From Pseudonocardia sp. EC080619-01 (GTDB lineage Bacteria > Actinomycetota > Actinomycetes > Mycobacteriales > Pseudonocardiaceae): 64,000 bases of DNA. The stretch spans positions 142,536-206,535 of the forward strand of contig NZ_CP012186.1 of NCBI RefSeq assembly GCF_001420995.1, given 5' to 3'. Shown piece after piece: positions 25,149 through 33,329 of the stretch. How positions within the stretch are numbered: the first letter of the stretch is position 1; each line of letters opens with the position of its first letter. Both the position numbers and the translations under genes were made by a program. Below the pieces are notes generated by a model. The model was not told the origin of the DNA. It saw only the letters and a program-made list of their open reading frames with translations, and did not search any database.

Positions 25149-25340
25149 TGGAGACGCCCGAAGGTCAGCACCCCGGCGCGAGGTACGCGGCGATGAACCG
25201 GCGCCCGGACGCCGAGCGGGTGGGACGGCGCCTCACTGCGTTCGGACCCGCTTCGCGGGTTCCCACCCGTTCGGGCCAGCACCGAACCCCCGCCGCCCCT
25301 GACGGGCCTCGCGCCGCCGCGCTGAGGCAGGGCCGCGTCA
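25149..25340 (+). repeat. Family-2 nested palindrome, copy B
   Basis: Shares the frame GGTCAGCAC ... GCGGCGATGAACC ... CGAACCCCCGCCGCCCCTG ... GCTGAGGCAGGGCCGCGT. The outer stem is GGCGCGAGG/CCTCGCGCC and the inner stem CCGAGCGGGTGGGA/TCCCACCCGTTCGG (13 of 14 pair). Stem sequence differs from other copies while pairing is kept. Ends 32 bases before the ssb start. Confidence 0.85.
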
Positions 25341-25372
25341 CCAACCAGCCCGACACCCCCTGGAGGCACCCC

Positions 25373-25780
25373 ATGAACGAGATCACCCTCGCCGGCAACA
25401 TCGGCAAGGCGCCCGAGCTGCTCTACAGCGAGCACACCGGGGACGCGGTCCTGCGGTTCTCGATCGCCCAGAACGACCGCTACTTCGACCGCCGCAGCGG
25501 CGAGTGGCGCGAGAACCCCCCGGTCTGGACCGAGGTGGTCGCCTTCCGCGAGCTGGCCGAGAACACCGCGGAGTCGCTGCACGCCGGTGACGCCGTGATC
25601 GTGATCGGCAAGCTCGCCGACAACTCCTTCACCCCCGCCGGGGCCGACTACCCGGTCCGGCGCACCGAGCTGCGGGCCCAGACCATCGGCGCGGACCTGC
25701 GCCGCGCGCGGGCCAGCGTGACCCGCCAGCCCGGGCGTGAGCGGACCGGTTCGACCACCGCTCCCCAGACGGCCGACTGA
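25373..25780 (+). CDS. ssb: Plasmid single-stranded DNA-binding protein
   Basis: 135 residues; TGGAGG lies 7 bases before the ATG. OB-fold SSB pattern: NEITLAGNIGKAPELLYSEHTGDAVLRFSIAQNDR, VWTEVVAFRELAENTAESLHAGDAVIVIGKL, YPVRRTELRAQTIGADLR. The C-terminus ends TTAPQTAD and lacks the acidic DDDIPF tail through which chromosomal SSB recruits repair proteins. That is seen in some plasmid and phage SSBs. Preceded by a family-2 palindrome, which fits early expression on transferred single strands (inference). Confidence 0.9.
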   Translation: MNEITLAGNIGKAPELLYSEHTGDAVLRFSIAQNDRYFDRRSGEWRENPPVWTEVVAFRELAENTAESLHAGDAVIVIGKLADNSFTPAGADYPVRRTELRAQTIGADLRRARASVTRQPGRERTGSTTAPQTAD

Positions 25781-25875
25781 CCCCCGGTCGGCCACCGGGC
25801 GGGGCACCCAGCCACCCCTCAGGCGGTGCCCCGCCCGGTCTCCACCCACCCGACCGCCGAAAGAGGTGAGCAGCG

Positions 25876-26280
25876 ATGAACTTCCTGGACAACGCCCTGC
25901 CGTGTCGCGACGAGGACCCGGAGCTGTTCTTCGTCGTCGGGTCCGGGCCAGCCGCCGAGCACCAGCTCGACGCCGCCAAGGCCGTTTGCCGCCGGTGCCC
26001 AGCCATGGCCGCCTGCCGGGAGTGGGCCCTGTCCACCGGGCAGATCGGGGTATGGGGCGGGCTGAGCGAGGACGAGCGCCGCGCCCTACGGCGAGGCCGC
26101 GACGCCGGCCGCCCCCGCCGCACCGACCACCGGACTCCACGCAGTGAACGGGCCCGACGACGAGCTGAGGCCATCGCTCGGGTCGAGCAGGGCGATCGGA
26201 TCGACGACGTCGCCGCCCAGACCGGTGTCAGCCGCCGCACCATCGATCGATGGCGGGCCGACGCCCGCACCAGCGCATGA
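25876..26280 (+). CDS. WhiB-family iron-sulfur regulator with C-terminal HTH
   Basis: 134 residues; AGAGGTGAGC precedes the ATG. Four Fe-S cysteines C10, C38, C41 and C47 (CRRCPAMAAC) and the turn GVWGGLSEDERR define WhiB. The C-terminal part adds DRIDDVAAQTGVSRRTIDRWRAD, a second helix-turn-helix of Hin/resolvase style not present in minimal WhiB proteins. Likely a plasmid-borne regulator of transfer or secondary metabolism; the lasso operon follows 520 bases downstream on the same strand. Confidence 0.9.
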   Translation: MNFLDNALPCRDEDPELFFVVGSGPAAEHQLDAAKAVCRRCPAMAACREWALSTGQIGVWGGLSEDERRALRRGRDAGRPRRTDHRTPRSERARRRAEAIARVEQGDRIDDVAAQTGVSRRTIDRWRADARTSA

Positions 26281-26301
26281 CCGGACCGGCCCAGAGCCAG
26301 G

Positions 26302-26329
26302 CCCGCCGGGACCGATCGGTCCCGGCGGG
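26302..26329. terminator. Perfect palindrome after the WhiB gene
   Basis: CCCGCCGGGACCGA and its exact complement form a 28-base perfect palindrome 21 bases past the stop. Probably a bidirectional terminator. Confidence 0.7.
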
Positions 26330-26508
26330 GGTGACGATCGACAACGGCTCCAGCTGCGTCGAACGATAGTCGTCAGACCACTACCGACGCCCACGCGCTG
26401 CGCCGCCGCCCGGAGCCGGGGTGAGTGAGGCCTGGTGCCGGTAGCACGACCGCGGCCGGGACCACCGTGGCGCCGGGGCGGAGCATCCTCCGCCGTCGAT
26501 GTGGGGAC

Positions 26509-26693
26509 GTGGTGACTCTGCACCCCACGGTCCGCCTTTCCCACCGATGCCGCGCCGGCCGCACCCGACGCGGGTGACACCACCGACTTGGTTCCTCGGC
26601 CCGCCGAGTGCGGGCGGGGTGGTGTCACACCGGTCGGGCGAGCGCGCGTCCCCGGCGCGGCGGCCCGCGCGGTGCGGGCGAGTCACGTCCCAC
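26509..26693 (+). repeat. Family-1 nested palindrome, copy 2
   Basis: Matches copy 1 (18352-18540) through most of its length. It opens GTGGTGACTCTGCACCCC and closes GTGCGGGCGAGTCACGTCCC. Inner arms GTGACACCACC and GGTGGTGTCAC are conserved exactly, while the loop between them (CTTGGTTCCTCGGCCCGCCG) differs. It ends 110 bases before the lasso precursor start, so it is probably the leader or promoter region of that operon. Confidence 0.8.
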
Positions 26694-26802
26694 CGCGACC
26701 GGCGGTGGGCCCGGATCCGGCCGGTAGCGGCTGGGGAAGGCAGCGCGCGGCCAGTACCTGGTCGATGCGCCTACGAGCACACCCGAGAGGAGGTGATCTT
26801 GC

Positions 26803-26910
26803 ATGTCGCAGCACAACGAGACCGAGATGGTCGAGCTGGGTGACGCCGCGGTCCTGACCGAGGGCGGTGGTTCCGGCACGTCGGAGGACAAGCGCTACGT
26901 CTACGCCTGA
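26803..26910 (+). CDS. Lasso peptide precursor, albusnodin-like
   Basis: 35 residues, too short for standard gene callers. GAGAGGAGGTGA lies just upstream of the ATG. The leader MSQHNETEMVELGDAAVLTE has the Thr at -2 typical of lasso leaders. The core is GGGSGTSEDKRYVYA. Counting from Gly1, Asp9 (or Glu8) can close a 9- or 8-residue isopeptide ring and Lys10 follows directly. This mirrors albusnodin (core GQGGGQSEDKRRAYNC, as I recall it), whose Lys10 is acetylated. The acetyltransferase gene downstream fits. Translation is likely strong given the near-consensus Shine-Dalgarno. Confidence 0.9.
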   Translation: MSQHNETEMVELGDAAVLTEGGGSGTSEDKRYVYA

Positions 26911-26927
26911 TCCAGGGCCGTAGGCGC

Positions 26928-26965
26928 GAGGGCCCGGTGAACGCACTGTCGTTCACCGGGCCCTC
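26928..26965 (+). terminator. Hairpin between lasso precursor and biosynthetic genes
   Basis: GAGGGCCCGGTGAACG, loop CACTGT, then CGTTCACCGGGCCCTC followed by GTCGTTA: a perfect 16-bp stem 17 bases after the precursor stop. Such attenuators let much more precursor mRNA accumulate than enzyme mRNA. Confidence 0.85.
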
Positions 26966-27026
26966 GTCGTTACAGCACCCCACTTCTTGGGGTGCGCCGG
27001 AGAACCCGACCTGGGAGGTCGAGACG

Positions 27027-28820
27027 ATGAGCGTTCGATGGTTCGGTGGCCGCGGCACCGCCCCTGGCCCTGCCCGCACCGGCACCGGCTGCACCGGGGC
27101 CGGGTACCCGGCCGGGGCCTGCGCGCTCGGCCGGGACGTCAGGACGGCGTGGGTGTGCGGAGACTGGCCCAGCTCGCAGGCCGCGACCGTGCAGGGCCCC
27201 GGCCGGTCGGTGGCGGTCCTGGGGCGCGCCCGCTGCGAGGTCGAGGTGCTGGAGCACTGGGTCCGACACGGTGTTCCCGACTCGGCGGTCACCGCGTTGG
27301 CCGGGGCCTACACCGTTGTGGAGATCACCGATGAGGCCACGGTGGTGCTCACCGATCCTGGCTGGGTCCAGCCCATCTACACCGCGACCACCGCCGACGG
27401 CGCCCCGCTGTGGGGATCGAGCGCAGTGGCGCTCGCCGCCCTGATCGGCGCCGACGTCGACGACACATGGCTACACGCCCACCTGCACCCGGCACACAGC
27501 ACCGAGCCCGGCAGCGGGACCGGCGACCGGTCGGCGTTCGCCGGGGTCACCGCAGTACCGCCCGGTGCCCGCCTGACCGTCTCCGCGTCGGGGACCACGA
27601 TCCGCCAGCTCGCCACCGACGGCGCCCCGAGCAGCGGGCCCGATCGGCCGACTGACCGGCTACGGGCGGCGATGCAGGGAACGGTCGCCGAGATCGCCGC
27701 GGGTGCCAGCTCGACCGGCCACGCAGTGGCGGCGGACTGCTCAGGCGGGATGGACTCGACGTCGCTGGCGATGCTGCTCGCCCAGTGCCGCACCGCTCGC
27801 GCCGAGGACCTGGGCCGCGCTGCTGTGGCGGTGACGGTGCACCCGGCCGGGATCACCGCGGGTGGGGATCTCGACTACGCCCGCGCTGCGGTCGCCTACG
27901 CCCGCACCGGGTTGGCCGGGCGGGCCCGGTCGCTGGAGCACCTGCTCTGCCCGCTGGATGACCGTCACGTCCCCTACGGGCGGATGGGTGAGCTGGTTCC
28001 GGCGACCGATGAGCCGGCGCCGTCCACGGTCGCGATCGCCCGGTTCGACGCCGAACTCGCGCTGCTGGCCGGTCGTGGGGTCGGGGACCTGGTGACCGGC
28101 GACGGTGGGGACACCCTGCTCGGCCCGCAGCCCGGGTACCTGCCCGACCTCGCCGCCCCGGGAACCCTGCACTCGCAGGCGCAGCTGCTGCGTCATGCGT
28201 TGGGCTGGGCCCGGCTGCGGCGCACGGCGGTCTGGCCGCTGCTCGCCGGGGCCCGCGCGGCCGCGGCCCGCGGCGAGCCGGGCGAGGCGGCACGGACCCG
28301 CACCGCGATGCGGGTCGTGGCCCGCACCGCCCGCGCCGACGCACAGATCACCGAGCAGCTCCACGGCATCACCCTGCACAACCCGTTCACCGACGCGACC
28401 GTGGTCGACGCCGCACTCGCGGTCCCCGGGCCGCTGCGCGCCGCGCCGGGTGGCTACAAACCGGTGCTGCGCCAGGCCATGGCCGGGCTGCTGCCCGAGA
28501 CGGTGACGGCGCGGCGGACGAAGGGCGACTTCACCCCCGACCAGTACCGGGGACTGCGCACCCACCTCCACGCCCTCACCGGGCTCGTCGACGGCGAGCT
28601 GGCCGCCCGCGGCCTGATCGACCCCGCCCGCTACCGGGCGCTGCTCACCCGCGCCGCCGCCGGCGCCCCGAGTATCGGGTTCCACCAGCTCAACCCCGTC
28701 CTGGCGACCGAGGTGTGGCTACGCGCCCTCGACCAGCGGCCCGCGGCCGCCCGCTGGACCACCACCGACGAGGACCCGCCGCCGGCGGGTTCGACCCACT
28801 CCCGATGGGAGGTCTTCTGA
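27027..28820 (+). CDS. Lasso peptide isopeptide-bond-forming cyclase (asparagine synthetase-like, C protein)
   Basis: 597 residues from the ATG at 27027 (GGGAGG upstream). The N-terminal ~200 residues are a degenerate class II glutamine-amidotransferase-like domain; the C-terminal part has the ATP-pyrophosphatase P-loop CSGGMDSTSLAML near residue 239, GDGGDTLLGPQ, and LHNPFTDATVVDAALAVP with KGDFTPDQYRGL. The enzyme adenylates the ring-acid side chain of the core (Asp9 or Glu8) and couples it to the Gly1 amine. Its stop overlaps the next ATG by one base. Confidence 0.9.
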   Translation: MSVRWFGGRGTAPGPARTGTGCTGAGYPAGACALGRDVRTAWVCGDWPSSQAATVQGPGRSVAVLGRARCEVEVLEHWVRHGVPDSAVTALAGAYTVVEITDEATVVLTDPGWVQPIYTATTADGAPLWGSSAVALAALIGADVDDTWLHAHLHPAHSTEPGSGTGDRSAFAGVTAVPPGARLTVSASGTTIRQLATDGAPSSGPDRPTDRLRAAMQGTVAEIAAGASSTGHAVAADCSGGMDSTSLAMLLAQCRTARAEDLGRAAVAVTVHPAGITAGGDLDYARAAVAYARTGLAGRARSLEHLLCPLDDRHVPYGRMGELVPATDEPAPSTVAIARFDAELALLAGRGVGDLVTGDGGDTLLGPQPGYLPDLAAPGTLHSQAQLLRHALGWARLRRTAVWPLLAGARAAAARGEPGEAARTRTAMRVVARTARADAQITEQLHGITLHNPFTDATVVDAALAVPGPLRAAPGGYKPVLRQAMAGLLPETVTARRTKGDFTPDQYRGLRTHLHALTGLVDGELAARGLIDPARYRALLTRAAAGAPSIGFHQLNPVLATEVWLRALDQRPAAARWTTTDEDPPPAGSTHSRWEVF

Positions 28821-29584
28821 TGACCACGCCGCTCGTCCGTCCGGGCGAGGTCCGCGCCGCGGATCTCGGGCACACCGTCGTGCTGCTGCACGCACGCACC
28901 GGCACGGTGCGCGCCCTGCTCGGCGCCCAGCGCGAGGCCTTCCTCACCCTGGATGCCACCGGCACCTGGGCACCCGGCACCGAGACGGAGGCGCTGGCCG
29001 CGAGCCTGTCGAGCGCGGGGTTCCTGCACCCGGCCCAGCCGGGCCAGGAGCCCGCGCCGATCGTCGACATCCCGGCAACCGAGGCCAGCTGGGGCACCCA
29101 GGAAGCGCCGGGCGCACTCCCGGTGCGCGGGCCACTGTCGCCGGCGTGGGCACCGATCGCGGCGTGCGCGCTCGCGGCAGTGCTGCTCGTCCGTGCCACC
29201 GGGCGCCGGGCCCGTGCGTTCTCCCGCATGCTGCGCCTGGTCCGTATCGCGGCGGGGGTGGCGCGCCGTCCGGCGCGCGACACCCAGGTGGTCGCGGTCC
29301 TACACTGTGTGCGCGTCATCGGAGGCGTGTCTCCGTTCCGGACAGCGTGCTTGGAGGAAACCGTCGCGGCGATGCTCGCCCTGGCCGTCACCGGCCGGCG
29401 AGCTGGGTGGTGCCACGGGATCGCCGCGGATCCGATCAGGCTGCACGCCTGGCTGCGCCTCGACGGCTGCCCCGTCGGCGAGCCCCCCTCCACGCTGCGC
29501 TTCACACCACTGATCCAGCTGCCCGAACCCACCGCCACGCCTACGCGCGGCCGTGACCGGGTAGCGAGAGGAGACACCCCATGA
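28820..29584 (+). CDS. Fused lasso B protein: RRE plus transglutaminase-like leader peptidase
   Basis: 254 residues. Residues 1-75 look like a PqqD-type RiPP recognition element (VVLLHARTGTVRALLGAQREAFLTLD, LAASLSSAGFL). The C-terminal part is the B2 cysteine protease: Cys in SPFRTACLEE (about 176), His209 and Asp214 in HAWLRLDG. It binds the leader, cuts after Glu20 and unwinds the precursor for the cyclase. In many actinobacteria these are two proteins (B1, B2); here they are joined. A hydrophobic stretch near 113-130 is usual in B2. Overlaps the acetyltransferase start (ATGA). Confidence 0.88.
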   Translation: MTTPLVRPGEVRAADLGHTVVLLHARTGTVRALLGAQREAFLTLDATGTWAPGTETEALAASLSSAGFLHPAQPGQEPAPIVDIPATEASWGTQEAPGALPVRGPLSPAWAPIAACALAAVLLVRATGRRARAFSRMLRLVRIAAGVARRPARDTQVVAVLHCVRVIGGVSPFRTACLEETVAAMLALAVTGRRAGWCHGIAADPIRLHAWLRLDGCPVGEPPSTLRFTPLIQLPEPTATPTRGRDRVARGDTP

Positions 29585-30210
29585 CGCTGACCTCCAACGA
29601 CCACACCACCACAGACACCACCGAGACCACCGCCCCGAATGGCGACAACACCGCCGCGGCAGCGCCGCTGCTGTGGATGCGCGGCGAGCGAGCCGCGCTG
29701 GGCCCGTTCACCCGCGAGCTGGCCGAGCTGTACTGGCAGTGGGAGAACGAGCCCGCCGTGATCGTCGGGATGGGCCGCCAGACCCCGGAATCGCTCGAAG
29801 CCCGGCTGGCGGGCTACGACGCCCAGGCCCGCAGTATGGGCACGATCCCGCGGTTCACCATCTACGACCTGACCCGGCCTGGTGGGCCGGTGCCGGTCGG
29901 GACCAGTGCGCTGCGCATCGACCACTACGTGCGCACGGCGGAGTTCATCATCCTGCTCGGCGCCGACGGTCGTGGCCGAGGCCTCGCGGTCGAGGCGACT
30001 CGGCTGACCCTGGACTACGCGTTCACCATCTCGGCGCTGCGTTCGGTGTGGCTCAAGGTCCTCGCACCGAACACCGGCGCGGTCGCTGCCTACGAGAAGG
30101 CCGGGTTCGCCCACGCCGGGCGGCTGCGCCGCGCCGGGTACTGGCATGGCGCCGAAGCCGACGAGCTGATCATGGACGTCGTCGCCGACGCCCACCTGGC
30201 CACCGGCTGA
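29581..30210 (+). CDS. GNAT N-acetyltransferase of the lasso cluster
   Basis: 209 residues. A ~35-residue Thr-rich N-terminal tail precedes a GNAT fold: LYWQWENEPAVIVGMGRQTPESLEARL, then the acetyl-CoA loop LGADGRGRGLAVEATRLTLDYAF and LKVLAPNTGAVAAYEKAGF. Its ATG overlaps the stop of the B gene, so it belongs to the operon. By analogy with albusnodin it should acetylate Lys10 of the core, before or after cyclisation. No ABC transporter gene follows, so export or immunity must come from elsewhere. Confidence 0.85.
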   Translation: MTLTSNDHTTTDTTETTAPNGDNTAAAAPLLWMRGERAALGPFTRELAELYWQWENEPAVIVGMGRQTPESLEARLAGYDAQARSMGTIPRFTIYDLTRPGGPVPVGTSALRIDHYVRTAEFIILLGADGRGRGLAVEATRLTLDYAFTISALRSVWLKVLAPNTGAVAAYEKAGFAHAGRLRRAGYWHGAEADELIMDVVADAHLATG

Positions 30211-30218
30211 TCTCCCGG

Positions 30219-30246
30219 CTCGGCGGGCCACACCTGGCCCGCCGAG
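30219..30246 (+). terminator. Terminator of the lasso operon
   Basis: CTCGGCGGGCC, loop ACACCT, then GGCCCGCCGAG: a perfect 11-bp stem 8 bases after the acetyltransferase stop, marking the operon end. Confidence 0.85.
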
Positions 30247-30342
30247 CACCAGGCCGCCCGGCGGCCACAACCCGGTGGAGCGGCTACGCCGCACGGTGAC
30301 CCTGCAGGGGATCGGGCCGATCCTGCGGGCGCGTTCCTCACG

Positions 30343-30410
30343 CCTCAAGGGCGCTGACGCGTCGCTGTCGCGACAGCCCTGGCGGGCTGCCCTGGACCCG
30401 TGAGCCTCGA
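30343..30410 (+). repeat. Family-3 hairpin repeat, copy 2
   Basis: CTCAAGGGCGCTGACGCGTC, then CGACAGCCCTGGCGGGCTG, then CCCTGGACCCGTGAGCCTCG. Similar to copies at 3917 and 34480. Lies in the 310-base gap between the lasso terminator and the PrimPol start. Confidence 0.7.
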
Positions 30411-30521
30411 CGCGCCCTCAGGGCGAGGCCCCCGAGGGGCAGGCGCACAGCCTGCCCCCGGTCGGCCGGCCCGGATCCCCGGGCGGGCACGGGGCCCACA
30501 GAGCACGGGAGGAGCACCCCC

Positions 30522-31619
30522 ATGACCGTCACGACCAGCACCAACAGCCCCCGCAGTGTCGGGGAGCGGTGCGATGCTGTGCACGACAGCGCAACCGGGG
30601 CCGGGCGGGAGGAGGCAGCGCGCATGCCGCGACGTGTCCGCCCGCGCCTGGATCGTGAGGTGATGCGGCTGCGTCAGGTCGCGCTCGACGCCGCGGCCGC
30701 CGGGCTGTTCGTGTTCCCGGTCAAGGCCGGATCGAAGATCCCCGCCTTCCACGGCGAGACCCAGTGCCGCGGCCGCGGGCCCTGCGCCGGCGGGCATCAG
30801 GGCTGGGAACAGCGCGCCACCCGCGACCCCGCCCAGATCCGGCGCTGGTGGTCCCACACGTCGTCCCGGTGGAACGTCGGCGTGGCCTGCGGACCCTCCG
30901 GGCTGGTGGTGATCGACCTCGACACCCGCACCGAACCGCTCCCCGAGTGGGACGGAGCCACTACCGGCCGGGAGGTCCTCGACCAGCTCGCCGCCCAGCA
31001 CGGCGAGATCCTGCCCGACACCTACTCCACGGTGACCCCGACCGATGGGGAGCACCTCTACTACCGGATGCCCGAGGGCCTGGCGCTGCGCAACACCCAC
31101 GGCGGGCACGGGCACAGCCTCGGTCCGCTGATCGACACGAGAGCGGGTGGCGGGTTCGTCGTCGGAGCCGGCAGCATCCGCCCCGAGGGCGCCTACCTGG
31201 TCGCCGAACACGGCCAGATCGCCGAGCTCCCCGCCTGGCTGGCCACCCTGCTCACCCCACCCCCGCCGCGGCCGCGGCGCACGACACCCTTGGTCCTGTC
31301 GGCCAAGGATGCCAACGCACTGATGGCCAAGATTCTGCGCGAGGAGACCGACCACGTCACCCGCGCCCCGCAGGGACAGCGGCAATTCACCCTGCTCACC
31401 GCCGCCCGCGTGCTTGGCCAGTGGGTCGGCGGCGGGGAACTCGACGCCGACAACGCCTACGCAGTCCTCCTCGACGCCGCCACCGCGCACATCGGGGTCG
31501 CGGGATTCACCCGAGCCGAAGCCGAGCGGACCGTGACCCGCGGGATGAGCTTCGGGATGCGCGCCCCACGCACCGTCACCCGCGGCCGTAGCGCCGGTAA
31601 CGACACCGGCGAGGAGTAG
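30522..31619 (+). CDS. Bifunctional primase/polymerase (PrimPol) domain protein
   Basis: 365 residues; GGGAGGAGC before the ATG supports this start. A PrimPol-type domain: AAAGLFVFPVKAGSKIPAF, WWSHTSSRWNVGVACGPSGLVVIDLD (metal-binding DLD near 130), HLYYRMPEG, and GGFVVGAGSIRPEGAYLV. The C-terminal part (QFTLLTAARVLGQWVGGG) is a helical accessory region. Such proteins prime or replicate actinobacterial integrative elements and plasmids. It sits in an operon with the PD-(D/E)XK-like gene and near the 32-33 bp repeat array. Confidence 0.88.
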   Translation: MTVTTSTNSPRSVGERCDAVHDSATGAGREEAARMPRRVRPRLDREVMRLRQVALDAAAAGLFVFPVKAGSKIPAFHGETQCRGRGPCAGGHQGWEQRATRDPAQIRRWWSHTSSRWNVGVACGPSGLVVIDLDTRTEPLPEWDGATTGREVLDQLAAQHGEILPDTYSTVTPTDGEHLYYRMPEGLALRNTHGGHGHSLGPLIDTRAGGGFVVGAGSIRPEGAYLVAEHGQIAELPAWLATLLTPPPPRPRRTTPLVLSAKDANALMAKILREETDHVTRAPQGQRQFTLLTAARVLGQWVGGGELDADNAYAVLLDAATAHIGVAGFTRAEAERTVTRGMSFGMRAPRTVTRGRSAGNDTGEE

Positions 31620-31634
31620 GACTGGAGGTGGGGG

Positions 31635-32735
31635 ATGTCGCTGACCTCGCAGCTGCAGCAGGGTGTGCTCGCGCGGTGGTGCGCCACGCACCTGCCCGGC
31701 ACCACCGCCGCGGTCGACCAGATCCGCGCCGCCTCAGCCGCGGCCGAGGTACTGCGGCCGACCGGCCGGATCGGCGCGGGACACTGGCCGATGGTGGGCG
31801 GGATCATCAGCACGCGGCTCGCCGCGCTGGTCCACGACGCCGCGCCGTACGCGGCGCTGTACGGGCTCGTCGCAGCCGAGCTGGTCTCGTCGCAGGCGAG
31901 CAACGCGATCGCGGCCGGCTACCCGGCCCAGCAGGCCGTGCTGGCCCAGGAACCGGACCTGGCTGAGGTCGCGGTGGGGCTGCGCCCCACCCCCCGGGAC
32001 GTCGTCGCGCTGCTCGCGCCGCCGGCTGACGGGCACGGCGGGCGCCCCGGCGATGCCATGTTCGCTGAACTCGCCCACCGGGGCCACGTCTTCGCCCGGC
32101 GCCATGCCCCGAGCGGGGTGATCGGCACACCGGGCGCCGAGACCGCGCTCGCCCGCACCCACGCAGTGTGGACCCTCGGCGAGGACCGCTACCGGTCCGG
32201 GACCACCCCGCCGCCGCTGGCCCGCATCGCACAGGCTGGCGAGGCCACGGTGGAGCAGCTGCGCGCGCTGGCCCCACCGGCGGTCGTGGCCGACGCGGCC
32301 GCGCTCGCGCAGGTGGTCGAGTCATCGGGCACGCTCGCGGCCTGGCACGAGTGGGCCGGCGGTCCGGACCGCGGGCAGGACCTGGGCTTCGCCTCGCCGG
32401 TGCTGGTGCCGCACTGGGCGGAGGCCGACCTGCTGGTCGGCGAGACCCTGGTTGAGGTCAAGACCGTGCTGCGGGCCGATCAGCCCGCGCGGGTCGCGCG
32501 GTGGGTGTGGCAGCTGCTCGGCTACGCCTGGCTCGACCGCGGGGACCGGTGGAAGGTCCGGCATCTCGCGTTCTACCTGGCCCGGCACGGGGTCACGGTC
32601 CGGTGGTCGCTCGAGGAGTTGGAGACGCTCCTGGTCGGTGACCCGTCCCGGATCGCGGACGTGCGGGAGGAGTTTCGCGGGCTGGCCGAGCAGGCCGCGG
32701 TGAACGAGGGCGCCACCCTGTTGCCGGTGCCCTGA
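31635..32735 (+). CDS. PD-(D/E)XK nuclease-like protein
   Basis: 366 residues. The C-terminal third shows HWAEADLLVGETLVEVKTVLR: Asp near 264 and ExK near 274 form a PD-(D/E)XK metal site, followed by WVWQLLGYAWLD with the family's usual Gln, and LAFYLARHG. The N-terminal two thirds are helical (AAEVLRPTGRIGAGHWPMVGGIISTRLAALV). It starts 15 bases after the PrimPol stop. Possible roles: plasmid replication/repair nuclease or defence. Unnamed family. Confidence 0.7.
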   Translation: MSLTSQLQQGVLARWCATHLPGTTAAVDQIRAASAAAEVLRPTGRIGAGHWPMVGGIISTRLAALVHDAAPYAALYGLVAAELVSSQASNAIAAGYPAQQAVLAQEPDLAEVAVGLRPTPRDVVALLAPPADGHGGRPGDAMFAELAHRGHVFARRHAPSGVIGTPGAETALARTHAVWTLGEDRYRSGTTPPPLARIAQAGEATVEQLRALAPPAVVADAAALAQVVESSGTLAAWHEWAGGPDRGQDLGFASPVLVPHWAEADLLVGETLVEVKTVLRADQPARVARWVWQLLGYAWLDRGDRWKVRHLAFYLARHGVTVRWSLEELETLLVGDPSRIADVREEFRGLAEQAAVNEGATLLPVP

Positions 32736-32809
32736 TTGCCGGTGCCCTGAGGAGTACTGCCAGGGCCTACTCGCTCGGGCACGAGCCCGCAGGGGCGGGG
32801 CAGGCACGT

Positions 32810-33003
32810 CTGGATCGCCCGGAGGTCAGCACACCCCGGGTGGGTGCGCGGCGATGACCGTCGCCGACGCCGCCGCGGGTGGGACGGGCTCGCTGCCCGC
32901 TCGTCGGCCTGCGGCCGATCCCACACCGGACGGGCCAGCCCCGGATCCCCGCCGCCCCTGGCGGGCCCACCCGGGCCGTGCTGAGGCAGGGCCGCGTTCC
33001 AGC
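32810..33003 (+). repeat. Family-2 nested palindrome, copy C
   Basis: CTGGATCGCCCGGAGGTCAG ... CCCGGGTGGG pairs with CCCACCCGGG ... GTGCTGAGGCAGGGCCGCGT. The inner stem is weaker here (GGGTGGGA/TCCCACAC). Ends 32 bases before the start of the 33036 gene. Confidence 0.85.
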
Positions 33004-33035
33004 CGCACCACCCAGCCACTGCGAGGAGGACCGTG

Positions 33036-33287
33036 ATGAGCGAGCACTTCCCGATCGTCAACCCGCGGATCGAGGACGGCCTGGCCCTGAGCGACGCGAC
33101 CATGGTCGAGTTCGGTGACGGGTGCACCGACGCGATGAGCATTGTCCCCGGCGAGCACGAGGTCGGTGAGCGCGTGCCGTGCCCGAGCTGCGCGAGCGAG
33201 CACGAGATCAGCTCGGCCCTGTCGATCCCGATCGCCCACAACATCACCATCACCGAGGTCGAGCCCGAGGCCGAGGCCGGCGACTGA
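33036..33287 (+). CDS. Small hypothetical protein
   Basis: 83 residues from ATG (a GTG directly before it is an alternative); GAGGAGG upstream. Acidic, with PCPSCASEHE, a possible zinc knuckle half, in the middle. Unknown function; single-gene unit between a family-2 palindrome and the repeat array. Confidence 0.6.
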   Translation: MSEHFPIVNPRIEDGLALSDATMVEFGDGCTDAMSIVPGEHEVGERVPCPSCASEHEISSALSIPIAHNITITEVEPEAEAGD

Positions 33288-33329
33288 CGCCGGCGCTCGC
33301 GTGCCGTCCGGCCTACCGGCCGGCCGGCG

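Noticed and set aside
26928..26965. Coding start of the lasso cyclase at 26937
   Set aside because: It would begin inside the perfect hairpin; the ATG at 27027 with GGGAGG upstream is better.
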